A stretch of 64,000 nt of DNA from CAVVJA01 sp963779485 (GTDB lineage Bacteria; Actinomycetota; Actinomycetes; Mycobacteriales; Jatrophihabitantaceae): contig CAVZYJ010000003.1 of the NCBI GenBank assembly GCA_963779485.1, positions 40,407-104,406 of the forward strand, written 5' to 3'. Position numbers and translations under genes: made by a program. Position 1 is the stretch's first letter, and each line of letters starts with the position of its first letter. This document shows, piece after piece, positions 17,022-25,536 of this stretch. The notes under the pieces are model-generated. The model saw only the letters and a program-made list of their open reading frames with translations, made no database searches and was not told where the DNA came from.

Positions 17022-17735
17022 GTGCCCACTGATCCGAGACAGATCCGAATTAGCATTGTGCTGTTCGCCTTGACCGTTACTGCCGCCGCGGTCGATGCCG
17101 TCACCTTCCTCGGGCTGGGACATGCCTTCGCCGCACTCGCCACCGGGAACGTACTACTGCTGGGTTTCGGCGTCGCGAATGCACCGGGGACGCCGATCGC
17201 CCGTCCTGCCGAAGCTCTGGCCGCGTTCTTGGCTGGCGTCGCCGCGGCCCATGCCGTCATCGTGCGGGTGAGTCGGCGCGGGCGGCGCTGGTTCGAAATC
17301 GCGCTCGCCGTCGAGGTCACCGTGATCGCGGGCGCAGGGGTGTACGCGACCGCCGTCAGCGGGACGAACAGCCTCCCGGAGCAAGCTATGGCCATCGTCG
17401 TCATCCTGCTCGCCTGCGCCATGGGGTGGCGCAACCGCACGATGCTCGAGGCAGGGATTCCGGACATGCCCACCACCGTGGTGCAGACCACCTTGGTCAA
17501 GGCACTCATGGATGTTCTGTCATTCCGCTCCGGCCCCGCCCGCGCGCCGGTCCTGGCGCGGTCGCGCCGCGCCGCGACCGTTGTCGGCATCTTCACCGGA
17601 GGGGCGATCGGCGCGCTACTGCTCCGGCTTGGCCCAGGACCCGCACTGATCTGCATCGCAGGATTCGAGGCCTGCGTAGCGGCTCTCTATTCTCGTGCCC
17701 CCCGGCTCCAGCCGCCAGCGAGCGCGGGGCACTGA
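17022..17735 (+). CDS. YoaK family membrane protein (DUF1275)
   Basis: Six membrane segments are visible, with the DUF1275 hallmarks DAVTFLGLGHAFAALATGNVLLLGFG in segment one to two (given as GHAFAALATGNVL in the core) and CAMGWRNRTMLEAGIPDMPT followed by TTVVQTTLVKALMDVL. The family is widespread in soil bacteria and has no settled function; it is thought to be a transporter. The start is GTG 17022. The gene stands alone, about 90 nt before the propeller gene on the same strand, with no sign of coupling. The C-terminal tail (RAPRLQPPASAGH) is soluble. Confidence 0.85.
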   Translation: MPTDPRQIRISIVLFALTVTAAAVDAVTFLGLGHAFAALATGNVLLLGFGVANAPGTPIARPAEALAAFLAGVAAAHAVIVRVSRRGRRWFEIALAVEVTVIAGAGVYATAVSGTNSLPEQAMAIVVILLACAMGWRNRTMLEAGIPDMPTTVVQTTLVKALMDVLSFRSGPARAPVLARSRRAATVVGIFTGGAIGALLLRLGPGPALICIAGFEACVAALYSRAPRLQPPASAGH

Positions 17736-17822
17736 AGTCCCAGTGCCGTTGAGGCTGGACGTCGGGAGTGGATCGGCGATGATGTCGCCACGACCTTCCG
17801 TTGGTGACGAGAGGTAGCCCTG

Positions 17823-18995
17823 ATGCCCTGGCACCCGCACAACCTGACCGAACACGCTGACGCCACTTCCGTGAATGGGCCACCGGTCAGCCACGTCGTG
17901 ACCGCTGAGCGGACGCAGCATGTGTTTCACCGGGGCTTGGGCTTGGGTGAAGGGCCGCAGGTGCTCGTCGAGCTGTGGTGGCTGCCCGGGGAGAAACCCC
18001 AGTGGGGGGTGCTGGGTGCCGGCTCCGGTGCCGACATGTCGGTGTTCGGGGGGTGGCTGGCCTCGCACGTGGTCGAGTCCGACGGAACCCAGCACGTGTT
18101 CGTCGATGACGGTACGGACGTGCACCCGTACGAGTTGTGGTGGCGCGGCCCCGGGCCGGACCGGGCCGGGGATTTGAGCAAGCTGGTCGGGCAGCCGGCG
18201 CTGTCGGGCGGCGGGCCGTTGGCCAGCCACGTGTTCGTCGCGCAGGGCACGCAGCACGTCTTCACGACTGCGACGGGCGACATCGACGGTATGCCGGTCG
18301 GTGGGCACGTGTGTGAGTTCCTGTGGGGCGGTAGCGAGCCGGTGCAGGTGGTGGACCTGACGATGCGGGCGGCTGGGGCGCCGACGCCGAATCCCGGCAC
18401 GCAGTTGGCTAGTCACGTCGTGGAGGGCCCGTTCACGGCCGAACGCAGCCAGCATGTGTTCTACCTGGCGGGGCGGGAGATCTTCGAGCTGCGCTGGGGC
18501 GCCGACAAGGTCACCACCTTCCGGGGTTTGATCGGCAGCGCCTCCGGGGAGCGAGGAGCCGCGGCGCATGCCCCGGCGACGCATGTCGATCCGGACGGTA
18601 CCCAGCATCTGTTTTATGCCGCGACCGACGGGCATCTGTTCGAGCTGATGTGGAAGGGTGACGAGGATCCGGTGGGACGCGAGCTGACCGTGCACAGCAC
18701 CGGTGTCGGGCCGGCGCCGAACGCGCTCACCGGACCGGCCAGCCACCTGTTCCTCGCCGAGGGCACACACCACATCTACTACGTCAGCAACGAGCAGCAC
18801 ATCATCGAGATGTGGTGGTATCCGGGGGAGGATCCGCACCACGAGGACCTCACCGTGCAGACTGGTGCCCCGCTCGCGTTTCCCGACCGGCCGGTCAGCC
18901 ACGTCTTCGTCGACATCGCCAATCAGCAGAGCACCCAGCACGTTTTCTACACCTCGATCTATGCCCTGATCATCGAACTGTGGTGGCAGGCGTGA
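17823..18995 (+). CDS. Seven-repeat lectin-like beta-propeller protein
   Basis: The 390-residue protein is built almost entirely of seven repeats of 52-62 residues. Each starts S/T-H-V (residues 23, 81, 135, 197, 253, 307, 359), has a GTQHVFY-type strand 8-16 residues on and closes with an ELWW strand. Clear examples are SHVVESDGTQHVFV and THVDPDGTQHLFYAATDG. One strand-turn-strand unit per repeat fits a seven-bladed propeller, and the regular aromatic positions recall fucose-binding or tachylectin-like lectins, but no family was firmly recognised. There is no signal peptide or membrane segment. The membrane hydrolase that follows lies 264 nt downstream on the same strand. Confidence 0.65.
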   Translation: MPWHPHNLTEHADATSVNGPPVSHVVTAERTQHVFHRGLGLGEGPQVLVELWWLPGEKPQWGVLGAGSGADMSVFGGWLASHVVESDGTQHVFVDDGTDVHPYELWWRGPGPDRAGDLSKLVGQPALSGGGPLASHVFVAQGTQHVFTTATGDIDGMPVGGHVCEFLWGGSEPVQVVDLTMRAAGAPTPNPGTQLASHVVEGPFTAERSQHVFYLAGREIFELRWGADKVTTFRGLIGSASGERGAAAHAPATHVDPDGTQHLFYAATDGHLFELMWKGDEDPVGRELTVHSTGVGPAPNALTGPASHLFLAEGTHHIYYVSNEQHIIEMWWYPGEDPHHEDLTVQTGAPLAFPDRPVSHVFVDIANQQSTQHVFYTSIYALIIELWWQA

Positions 18996-19178
18996 CCCCG
19001 CGACGCTCACGGCCGCAACGCGTCTGCCGCCGATTGGATCCAGGCGACACAGGCCGCCCAGTGCTTTCGCGTCGCCGACCTCCGCGCGGTCGAGGGCCAA
19101 ATATTTCCAGATACGCGCGGGTCCCCCGCTGGGAAGACAAGGATGGGTAATCACGTACTGATAAGACAACTCCGGATG

Positions 19179-19196
19179 CTGGCGTTGTAGCGCCAG
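19179..19196. terminator. Possible hairpin after the propeller gene
   Basis: CTGGCG and CGCCAG pair around a six-base loop (TTGTAG), about 185 nt after the propeller stop and 64 nt before the next start. There is no T-tract, so a terminator role is uncertain. Confidence 0.25.
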
Positions 19197-19259
19197 TGGG
19201 ATCGACGGTGCACGCGCACTTTGCCTAGTGTCCTGTCGCGCACAAGGGGGGCCGACCTC

Positions 19260-22091
19260 ATGGTCACGCCATGGCGATCACTTGCACGAACGATCCGACG
19301 CTCCGGCAACACGAGGAGGGCGTCGAAGGGTTGGGAGGCACGGGTGAGCAGCCAAGACCCCAGTGCCAGCGAACCACCACTTGTACGGCGGCACGTACTG
19401 GAATTGCGTATTCATGGGGTCAATAACACTCCGCCCGCGGGCATGCTGGATCTCCCGGCGGATGCGGTGGAAATGGTGGCGGGCGACGAGCTGGCGAGCT
19501 TCTGGCGGCCGAAGCCGGATCGGATTGCACCGCTGACACCCCACGACCGGGGCTATGTCCGCCCGGACGTCACGCGTGAGGCGTACTCGTGGGGCGGGAT
19601 GGCCCGCAACTCCGTCGGCGGCAGCTCAGGATGGCAGAAGATCCTCGCCGTCGCGGCGCGAGTCGGCTGGATGCTGTTGTTGCCCTTCGGGCTGATCAAC
19701 GTGGCGTACTGGTCCCGGCGCCTCGACGGCGGGGCCGGCCGTTCGAAGGAGACCGGCAGCGGAGCCGGCACGCTGCGCGTCCTCGGTCTGCTCATGACAT
19801 TGCTGATGTTGATCGGCGCGGCGATCCTGTCCATGGACCTCGTCGGGGTGCAGTGCTACGCCTCGCCGAAGCGCACATGCTCGAACCTGCCATCGCAGCT
19901 CGGATTCCTACAGAACTGGAACGTAGGCGAGCGACTCGCGCTGCTTAGTCTGGTGCCACTGATGTTGATCGTCGGGTTGTGGGCGTTGTCGGCGAAGACC
20001 CGCACCAGCTATGACCGATCAACCTGGGCCGACGCCGATCGCGCCGAGTCGAAGAAGCAGGTTTGGGGCGCCGCCACCGCAACCAAATCATGGCCGCTGC
20101 TGGCCACATCCGGGTTCTGGCAGCACCACGTGATCAGCGCGAAGACCGCCTTCCTGCATCTCGCCGCGGGGATGACGTTGCTGGCGATGCTCACATCGTG
20201 GGATGGCATCTTCGGCACCTCATCCCGCTGCACCGGGCCGTGGGACCTGATCCGCCGTGACCGGGTCTGTTGGCATCAGCTCAGCGACGGGCATGGCCGC
20301 GGGTGGGCGGAGCTGGTGGTCTGGGTCCTCGGCGCCGTCCTGCTAGTCGTGATCTTCACGCTAACCGTACTCGGCTCGTCAGATGCCGTTGATATCCCGC
20401 AAGATCCTCAGATCGACAAGCCGAAACACCGCGGCGTGCTGCTGGCGATCGGGGCCGCAGCCGGACTGTTCACCGTTCAGGAAGCCGTGCTCATCTGGTG
20501 GCACGGGACAGCGTTAAGGGCGACTCACCTGGTCGGTATCTCCGCCGTATCCAACGTGCTGGCCTGTCTGCTGTTCGGCATCAGCCTGTCCGCGCTGTAT
20601 TGGCGGCGCGATATCCACGGGTCGATCCCGCTCGGCATCGGCCTCGGCCTGGGCATCGGCCTGCTGCTCTGCGAGCTGCCGGGAACCGCCGGCTGGATCC
20701 TGCGGGCGATCACAATTGTGGCCATTGCTACCACCGTCTGGCTGGCGATTCGCCGCCGGAAAGGTGACGAGCGGCCGCAGCGTTACGAGGCCTGGCGCGG
20801 CTGCATTCCGGGAGTCGCCGTGCTGGTCGCATTTCTCATCGCGATGACGCTGACCACCGCGGTCGTGGTCGGTGTCGCCGACCTGCTCAACGGCGCCAAC
20901 ACGGCTGCGTCGCTGGCCGACACGCCGCCTGCGAGCCCCGTGCTATCCACCGGCGCGGCCGACCTTCGGGTACCCCAGCCAATCGTCTGGTTCGGGGTTG
21001 GGCTGATCATCCTCGTCGCGCTGCTGGTGCTCATTGTGCTCGTCGTCGCCGAGCTGGTACGCCGCAAGGCGACGAAAGACAACTCGATCATCGACCCGCC
21101 ACCCGTCGCCGTTGTCCCGCCGGAAACACCAACCGATGAACTGCGCGCGTCCACCGCGCGAAAGCTCGCACAGATCGCCCATCGGGGCGAGAGCGCGCTG
21201 GGACTCGTCGTAGTGCTCGGCGGTATCGGGCTGCTGATATCACTGCTTATCGCCTCCGCCTGGACCGCCCCCGCCCATCCCACCGGATGGCAGAGAGTCG
21301 CCGCTGGCGCCGTCGGACCGGGTATGTGGGTCTCGGCCACGCTTGGCGCGACCCTGATCGCCTTCGTAGCCGGCGGCAGCGCGCTCGGCAAGACCCGTCC
21401 CTTCGGACTGCTCTGGGACGTGACCTGCTTCCTGCCACGAGCCGGACATCCGCTCGGACCACCCTGCTACGCCGAACGTGCCGTACCCGAACTCGTCGCC
21501 CGCTACAACCGATACCTCTCCCAACGCCCGGACAGCGACGTCCACGGAGACAAGATCATCCTGTCCGCTCACAGCCTCGGTGGGATCATCGCGGTCGCCA
21601 GCATCTTCGCCGTCCAAGGCGACGACAGGCGCCGACCGGCCGTTTCGGCCATCTCCCTGCTCACCTACGGCTGTCAGCTACGCGCCTACTTTGGCCGCCT
21701 CTTCCCCGAACTACTAGGCCCGAACGTGCTCGGCAATCACCCAGCACGAGCCGCCGGACTCATCAACCCGAACCCCGTCGTCGGCCGTGAACCTGCGCTC
21801 GACGGGCCCAACCCGGGCGCACTCGCCGCCCTCCTGGGCGCGACCGCCGACACCGGACGCTGGCGCAACCTTTGGCGGCGCACCGATTACCTTGGCTTCC
21901 CAGCCTTCAACGGCCTACCCGACCAAAACAACATCGACCAAGGCGCCGAGGAGATCGACCGCACCGGCTACATGCTCGGCGTCCTCACCCATTCCGACTA
22001 CCCACTCACGCCCGCCTACACGACGGCACTCACCCACCTGATCGATACACCAAACGCGGGAACCCAAGGGAGCGTGGCACCACCTGTGTAA
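19260..22091 (+). CDS. Large polytopic membrane protein with split alpha/beta-hydrolase motifs
   Basis: From ATG 19260 the product has 943 residues. Near the N-terminus (45-60) a hydrolase-like strand reads HVLELRIHGVNNTPP, resembling the HG oxyanion strand of lipases. About 13 hydrophobic segments follow, for example MLLLPFGLINVAYW, LLMTLLMLIGAAILSM, LGIGLGLGIGLLL and IVWFGVGLIILVALLVLIVL. Near the C-terminus comes a nucleophile elbow ILSAHSLGGIIAV (Ser772), and H911 in LTHSDYPLT could be the base. The layout suggests a lipase-like fold interrupted by a membrane domain. Family not recognised; substrate perhaps a lipid. The TTG at 19221 is a weaker start. Confidence 0.65.
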   Translation: MVTPWRSLARTIRRSGNTRRASKGWEARVSSQDPSASEPPLVRRHVLELRIHGVNNTPPAGMLDLPADAVEMVAGDELASFWRPKPDRIAPLTPHDRGYVRPDVTREAYSWGGMARNSVGGSSGWQKILAVAARVGWMLLLPFGLINVAYWSRRLDGGAGRSKETGSGAGTLRVLGLLMTLLMLIGAAILSMDLVGVQCYASPKRTCSNLPSQLGFLQNWNVGERLALLSLVPLMLIVGLWALSAKTRTSYDRSTWADADRAESKKQVWGAATATKSWPLLATSGFWQHHVISAKTAFLHLAAGMTLLAMLTSWDGIFGTSSRCTGPWDLIRRDRVCWHQLSDGHGRGWAELVVWVLGAVLLVVIFTLTVLGSSDAVDIPQDPQIDKPKHRGVLLAIGAAAGLFTVQEAVLIWWHGTALRATHLVGISAVSNVLACLLFGISLSALYWRRDIHGSIPLGIGLGLGIGLLLCELPGTAGWILRAITIVAIATTVWLAIRRRKGDERPQRYEAWRGCIPGVAVLVAFLIAMTLTTAVVVGVADLLNGANTAASLADTPPASPVLSTGAADLRVPQPIVWFGVGLIILVALLVLIVLVVAELVRRKATKDNSIIDPPPVAVVPPETPTDELRASTARKLAQIAHRGESALGLVVVLGGIGLLISLLIASAWTAPAHPTGWQRVAAGAVGPGMWVSATLGATLIAFVAGGSALGKTRPFGLLWDVTCFLPRAGHPLGPPCYAERAVPELVARYNRYLSQRPDSDVHGDKIILSAHSLGGIIAVASIFAVQGDDRRRPAVSAISLLTYGCQLRAYFGRLFPELLGPNVLGNHPARAAGLINPNPVVGREPALDGPNPGALAALLGATADTGRWRNLWRRTDYLGFPAFNGLPDQNNIDQGAEEIDRTGYMLGVLTHSDYPLTPAYTTALTHLIDTPNAGTQGSVAPPV

Positions 22092-22193
22092 GCGGGGGGG
22101 CCGAGTTGAAGACCGACCAAGGCGTCCGCGCGCCGGTGATTCAGCGGGACCCTATGGCGCTATCTCGCCGATAAGCGCGATTCGCGCGCGGAG

Positions 22194-22658
22194 TCAAGAC
22201 ACTGGGGTGAGTCGCAGCACCGGGATCTCGCGGTCGGTCTTCTGCGGGTAGGCTCCGAAACCTGGTGCCCGCGCGACGACGACCTGCTCCCATACCTCGC
22301 TCCGCTCGTCCCCGGACAGCTGCTCGATCTTCACCTGCCGCTTCGTCCCGCCGAACTGGACCCACACCTGGTCGGGATGGGCAGCGACATTGTGATACCA
22401 GGCCGGATGCTGCGCTGCGCCGTTCGCGGAGGCGACGACATACCAACCGCCCTGGCCATCCTCGAAGCGCGCGACCGGGTTGGTGCGCTGCCGTCCTGAG
22501 CGCGCACCGACGGTGGTGATGTAGAGCAGATCCATGCCCTGAAAGCGGTCTCCGCCGCGGCGATGTATCCGCATCATTACGGGCATCAGCAGCTTGTTGA
22601 CAAGGCTAGGCGGCGTCCTGCCGCCGCGCGTGCCAGCGGGAGGTTTCTCGATTGACAT
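22194..22658 (-). CDS. Deazaflavin (F420)-dependent nitroreductase family protein
   Basis: The 154-residue protein matches the Ddn-like split-barrel family: LMPVMMRIHRRGGDRFQGMD, then LYITTVGARSGRQRTNPVAR, GGWYVVASANGAAQHPAWYH and NVAAHPDQVWVQFGG, and the closing REIPVLRLTPV. The G-x-xSG-x-x-R-T-N-P and HPAWYHN motifs hold F420 and substrate in relatives that reduce quinones or nitroimidazoles. ATG 22658 (MSIEKPPAGT) is chosen; the upstream codons to 22763 do not resemble the family. With the LLM enzyme at 15287 it makes an F420-using host likely. It is divergent from the YciI-sigma unit with about 270 nt between. Confidence 0.88.
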   Translation of the reverse strand: MSIEKPPAGTRGGRTPPSLVNKLLMPVMMRIHRRGGDRFQGMDLLYITTVGARSGRQRTNPVARFEDGQGGWYVVASANGAAQHPAWYHNVAAHPDQVWVQFGGTKRQVKIEQLSGDERSEVWEQVVVARAPGFGAYPQKTDREIPVLRLTPVS

Positions 22659-22848
22659 GCCTTCAGTGTGCTCCGTTCCCGATCCGCACTGTCGTTCGCA
22701 CGGAGACGGGCGATCTGACAGATCCGTCTGCACGAGGCCACCGACTCGCCGGTCCGTTACCAAGTCTCAATCCGGCGGCTCGGGCTTCGATGAGTCGATC
22801 GTTCACAACCGGCGTAGCAGAAAGCCTTGAAAGACATCCGGGAGGCGG

Positions 22849-22875
22849 TGTCGGATCGGGGCAGAGGTGTTCGTA
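22849..22875 (+). promoter_or_regulatory. Possible ECF sigma promoter before the YciI-sigma unit
   Basis: TGTCGG (22849-22854) and CGTA (22872-22875) are 17 nt apart, 56 nt before the YciI start. ECF42-type sigma factors are reported to favour TGTCGA-like -35 elements with a short CG-start -10 element, so the unit may drive its own expression. The match is short and could be chance. Confidence 0.35.
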
Positions 22876-22930
22876 GCAGGGGTGAGCGGCCGCCCACGAG
22901 GGGCGCCCCGACTACAGGAGATGATGTGAG

Positions 22931-23254
22931 ATGCAGTATCTGGTTTCCGTGATCGATGACAAGAGCAATCCCGGCCGCACGGACAGGCAGCCTGCCATCA
23001 GCGCGTTCAACGAACGACTGATCGCCGAAGGCTACTGGGTTTTCGCGGGCGGACTCGCGGACACCGACGCGGCCACGGTCATCGACAACCGGGGCGAGCA
23101 GGCGGTGTTCAGCGACGGGCCTTTCGCGGAGTCGAAGGAGTACCTCGCCGGCGTCTGGGTGTGGGAGGCCCCCGATCTGGATGTGGCGCTCAAGCTCGCC
23201 ACCGAGGCGTCGAAGGTCTGCGATCGGAAGGTCGAGGTGCGGCCGTTCCAGTGA
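22931..23254 (+). CDS. YciI/DGPF-domain protein, partner of an ECF sigma factor
   Basis: The product starts MQYLVSVIDDKSNPGRTDRQ and has the DGPF turn FSDGPFAESKEYLAGVWVWE, then PDLDVALKLATEASKV and a last strand KVEVRPFQ. These ferredoxin-like proteins are nearly always encoded next to ECF42-type sigma genes, and may modulate that sigma factor or be its output. Here the stop overlaps the sigma start as GTGA, so the two are translated together. The ribosome site AGGAGATGATGTG precedes the ATG. A broken relative lies at 6087. Confidence 0.9.
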   Translation: MQYLVSVIDDKSNPGRTDRQPAISAFNERLIAEGYWVFAGGLADTDAATVIDNRGEQAVFSDGPFAESKEYLAGVWVWEAPDLDVALKLATEASKVCDRKVEVRPFQ

Positions 23255-24486
23255 GCGACGTCGAGGAGGCGATCACCCGGGCCCACCACGATGACTGGGC
23301 GCGGGTGGTCGCCACCCTGACGAAACGGTTCGGTGACCTCGACATCGCCGAGGAGGCGGCGGCCGAGGCGTTCGCGACCGCCGTCGAGCGGTGGCCGGCT
23401 GATGGCCTACCACCCAATCCCGGTGCCTGGCTGACCACCACCGCCACCCGCAAGGCCATCGACCGGATCCGGCGGGAGATCAAGCGCGACGACAAGCAGA
23501 AGGAGGCTCGGATGTTGTACGACGACGACCCGCCCGAGCCTGTCGGCGTCATCGACGACGAGCGGCTCCGGCTGATCTTCACCTGCTGTCACCCAGCGCT
23601 CGCGATGGAATCCCGCGTGGCGCTGACGCTGCGCATGGTCGCCGGTCTGACCGTGCCCGAGATCGCCCGTGCCTTCCTGGTGCAGGAGACCACCATGGGG
23701 CAGCGGATCACCCGCGCGAAGGCCAAGATCAAGGCGGCTCGCATCCCCTATCGGGTGCCGTCCGCGGAGGATCTCCCGGCCCGCGTCTCCGGCGTACTCG
23801 CCGTCCTCTTCCTCGTCTTCAACGAGGGCTACCTGGCGACCGGCCCCGACACCGATCCGGTACGTCACGACCTGACCGCCGAGGCGATCCGGCTCACTCG
23901 CCTGATCCGCGCCCTCATGCCGCAGGACGGTGAGGTGGCCGGGCTGCTGGCGCTGATGCTCCTCACCGAGGCCCGCCGTACCACCCGGGTTTCGGCCAGC
24001 GGCGAACTGGTCACCCTCGATGAGCAGGACCGCGGGGCCTGGGACGCGGCGCTGGTCGCCGAGGGTCATCGGCTGGTACTCGAGCGCCTAACCGCCGGAG
24101 CCGCCGGGGTGGCTCCGGGTCGCTACCAGATCCTCGCTGCGATCAACGCCGTGCACACCTCCGCCCGCGACGTACGCGACACCGACTGGTCGCAGGTCGT
24201 CGCCCTCTACGACCAACTCGTCCGCCTCGACCCCTCGCCGATCATCGCCCTCAATCGGGCCATCGCGGTCGCCGAGCTCGACGGCCCAGAGGTGGCACTG
24301 GCGGCCGTCGACCGTCTCGAGGACAACTTGGCCGGCTATCACGCCTACCACGCAACCCGCGCCGACCTGCTGCGCCGGCTGGGCTGCAGCCAGAAGTCGC
24401 GCGAGGCGTACGACAAAGCCATCGAGCTGGCGGGCAACACCGCCGAGATCGCCTACCTGACCCGGCGCCGCGACCAGCTGGGGTAG
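23251..24486 (+). CDS. ECF42-type RNA polymerase sigma factor with C-terminal extension
   Basis: The first 170 residues hold sigma region 2 (WARVVATLTKRFGDLDIAEE, then WLTTTATRKAIDRIRRE) and region 4 (RVALTLRMVAGLTVPEIARA). The remaining 230 residues are an alpha-helical, TPR-like extension with the conserved VLFLVFNEGYLATGPD, RYQILAAINAVHTSARDVRD and PIIALNRAIAVAELDGPEVA. This long layout and the DGPF partner define the ECF42 group, which has no classical anti-sigma factor; the extension is needed for activity in studied members. GTG 23251 overlaps the partner's stop. Targets probably include its own operon. Confidence 0.92.
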   Translation: MSDVEEAITRAHHDDWARVVATLTKRFGDLDIAEEAAAEAFATAVERWPADGLPPNPGAWLTTTATRKAIDRIRREIKRDDKQKEARMLYDDDPPEPVGVIDDERLRLIFTCCHPALAMESRVALTLRMVAGLTVPEIARAFLVQETTMGQRITRAKAKIKAARIPYRVPSAEDLPARVSGVLAVLFLVFNEGYLATGPDTDPVRHDLTAEAIRLTRLIRALMPQDGEVAGLLALMLLTEARRTTRVSASGELVTLDEQDRGAWDAALVAEGHRLVLERLTAGAAGVAPGRYQILAAINAVHTSARDVRDTDWSQVVALYDQLVRLDPSPIIALNRAIAVAELDGPEVALAAVDRLEDNLAGYHAYHATRADLLRRLGCSQKSREAYDKAIELAGNTAEIAYLTRRRDQLG

Positions 24487-24568
24487 CGCCAGCGAATCCC
24501 GATCGAACCCCGCGCAAAGCGGACGGCCTCAAGGCGCGCGGCCCGTTGATCGACCGCTCGGATGCCGG

Positions 24569-24823
24569 TTACTTCGGTCGGAGGTGGATGAACACGCGGC
24601 CGCAGTTGTCGGAGTCCTTCTCGACACGGTGGTAGAGCGCCTTGATGTCCGGGCGGCCGAGGAAACGCAGGACCCGCTTCTTCAGCTGCCCCGAGCCCTT
24701 GCCCGGAATGATCTCGACTAGCGGCGCCTTCTTGGCCACCGCCTCGTCGATGATCGCGCGTAGGGCCCGCTCGATCTCCTCGCCTCGGTTGTAGATGTCG
24801 TGCAGATCGAGCTTCAGCTTCAT
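24569..24823 (-). CDS. Small Smr-like (MutS2 C-terminal) domain protein
   Basis: The 84-residue protein is essentially one Smr domain: KLKLDLHDIYNRGEEIERAL with the LDLH motif, a central LVEIIPGKGSGQLKKRVLRF with the GKGSG loop, and RVFIHLRPK as last strand. Smr domains cleave or nick nucleic acids in MutS2 and in stand-alone proteins; LDxH and the GxG loop are the functional residues and both are present. It may act on RNA or branched DNA. The start is ATG 24823. It lies between the ECF sigma gene (convergent) and a VOC gene on its own strand, 36 nt away. Confidence 0.85.
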   Translation of the reverse strand: MKLKLDLHDIYNRGEEIERALRAIIDEAVAKKAPLVEIIPGKGSGQLKKRVLRFLGRPDIKALYHRVEKDSDNCGRVFIHLRPK

Positions 24824-24859
24824 CGGCCCATGGGTTTCGGGTGGGGAGGACCGGTCGGG

Positions 24860-25354
24860 TCAGCTGGATGCGTGGAAGAACGCGGCGGCTCGGTCCGCCA
24901 TCTCCTCGGCCGACACGTTCTCGATGCGCTGGCTGAGCATCCACTGCTGTCCGAACGGGTCGCGCAGCCGCCCGGCCCGCTCGCCGTAGAACTGATCCGC
25001 CAACGGGTACACCACATCGGCGCCGGCCGCGACGGCCCGGTGCCATGCCGCATCGACGTCAAACCAATAGGTTGCCATGATCGCGGTGACCATGCCGCCG
25101 AGCGAACCCGGCGCCTTGGCTGGGGCGCCGCTGTCGGATTCGTCGGTGAGCATGATGACCGAATCACCGATGCGCACCTCGGCGTGGATCAGTTCGCCGT
25201 CGGGGCCCGTGAACCGCTCGCCGACCTCTTCGGCCGCGAACGCGGCTCGGTAGAACTCGATAGCGCGGGCGGCGTCGCGGACGACCAAGCGGGGTGTGAC
25301 GGTGTGCAAGTGCTCCGGCACCGGGGCTACCTGCGGACGTTGCTTGCTGGACAT
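24860..25354 (-). CDS. PhnB-like VOC family protein
   Basis: The product has the PhnB/YdhR pattern: HTVTPRLVVRDAARAIEFYR, AFAAEEVGERFTGPDGELIH, AEVRIGDSVIMLTDESDSG, then WHRAVAAGADVVYPLADQFY and GERAGRLRDPFGQQWMLSQR. These homodimeric VOC proteins usually lack the metal-dependent glyoxalase activity, and their function is not known. The last 25 residues (VSAEEMADRAAAFFHASS) form an extra helix. ATG 25354 (MSSKQRPQVA) is taken; a start three codons upstream (25363) is possible. Its stop lies 36 nt before the Smr gene on the same strand, so the two may share a transcript. Confidence 0.87.
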   Translation of the reverse strand: MSSKQRPQVAPVPEHLHTVTPRLVVRDAARAIEFYRAAFAAEEVGERFTGPDGELIHAEVRIGDSVIMLTDESDSGAPAKAPGSLGGMVTAIMATYWFDVDAAWHRAVAAGADVVYPLADQFYGERAGRLRDPFGQQWMLSQRIENVSAEEMADRAAAFFHASS

Positions 25355-25536
25355 GACGCCCAATCTGCCAGAACGGCAGCCGATCGATCCATATGGGCGC
25401 AGTCGACGGACCAGGTGCGTGTCCGAAACGACGGTGCGGCGACCGGCCGTGCACGTCCATGGCCCACTCGACGAGGGATGAACTCGGCGATAGCGTGAAC
25501 CCGTCCCATGAAGTGGCCGCTCATTGGGGGAGTCAC

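Noticed and set aside
17616..19169. 517-codon minus-strand frame
   Set aside because: Antisense to the seven-repeat propeller gene; its apparent repeats mirror those of the true gene.
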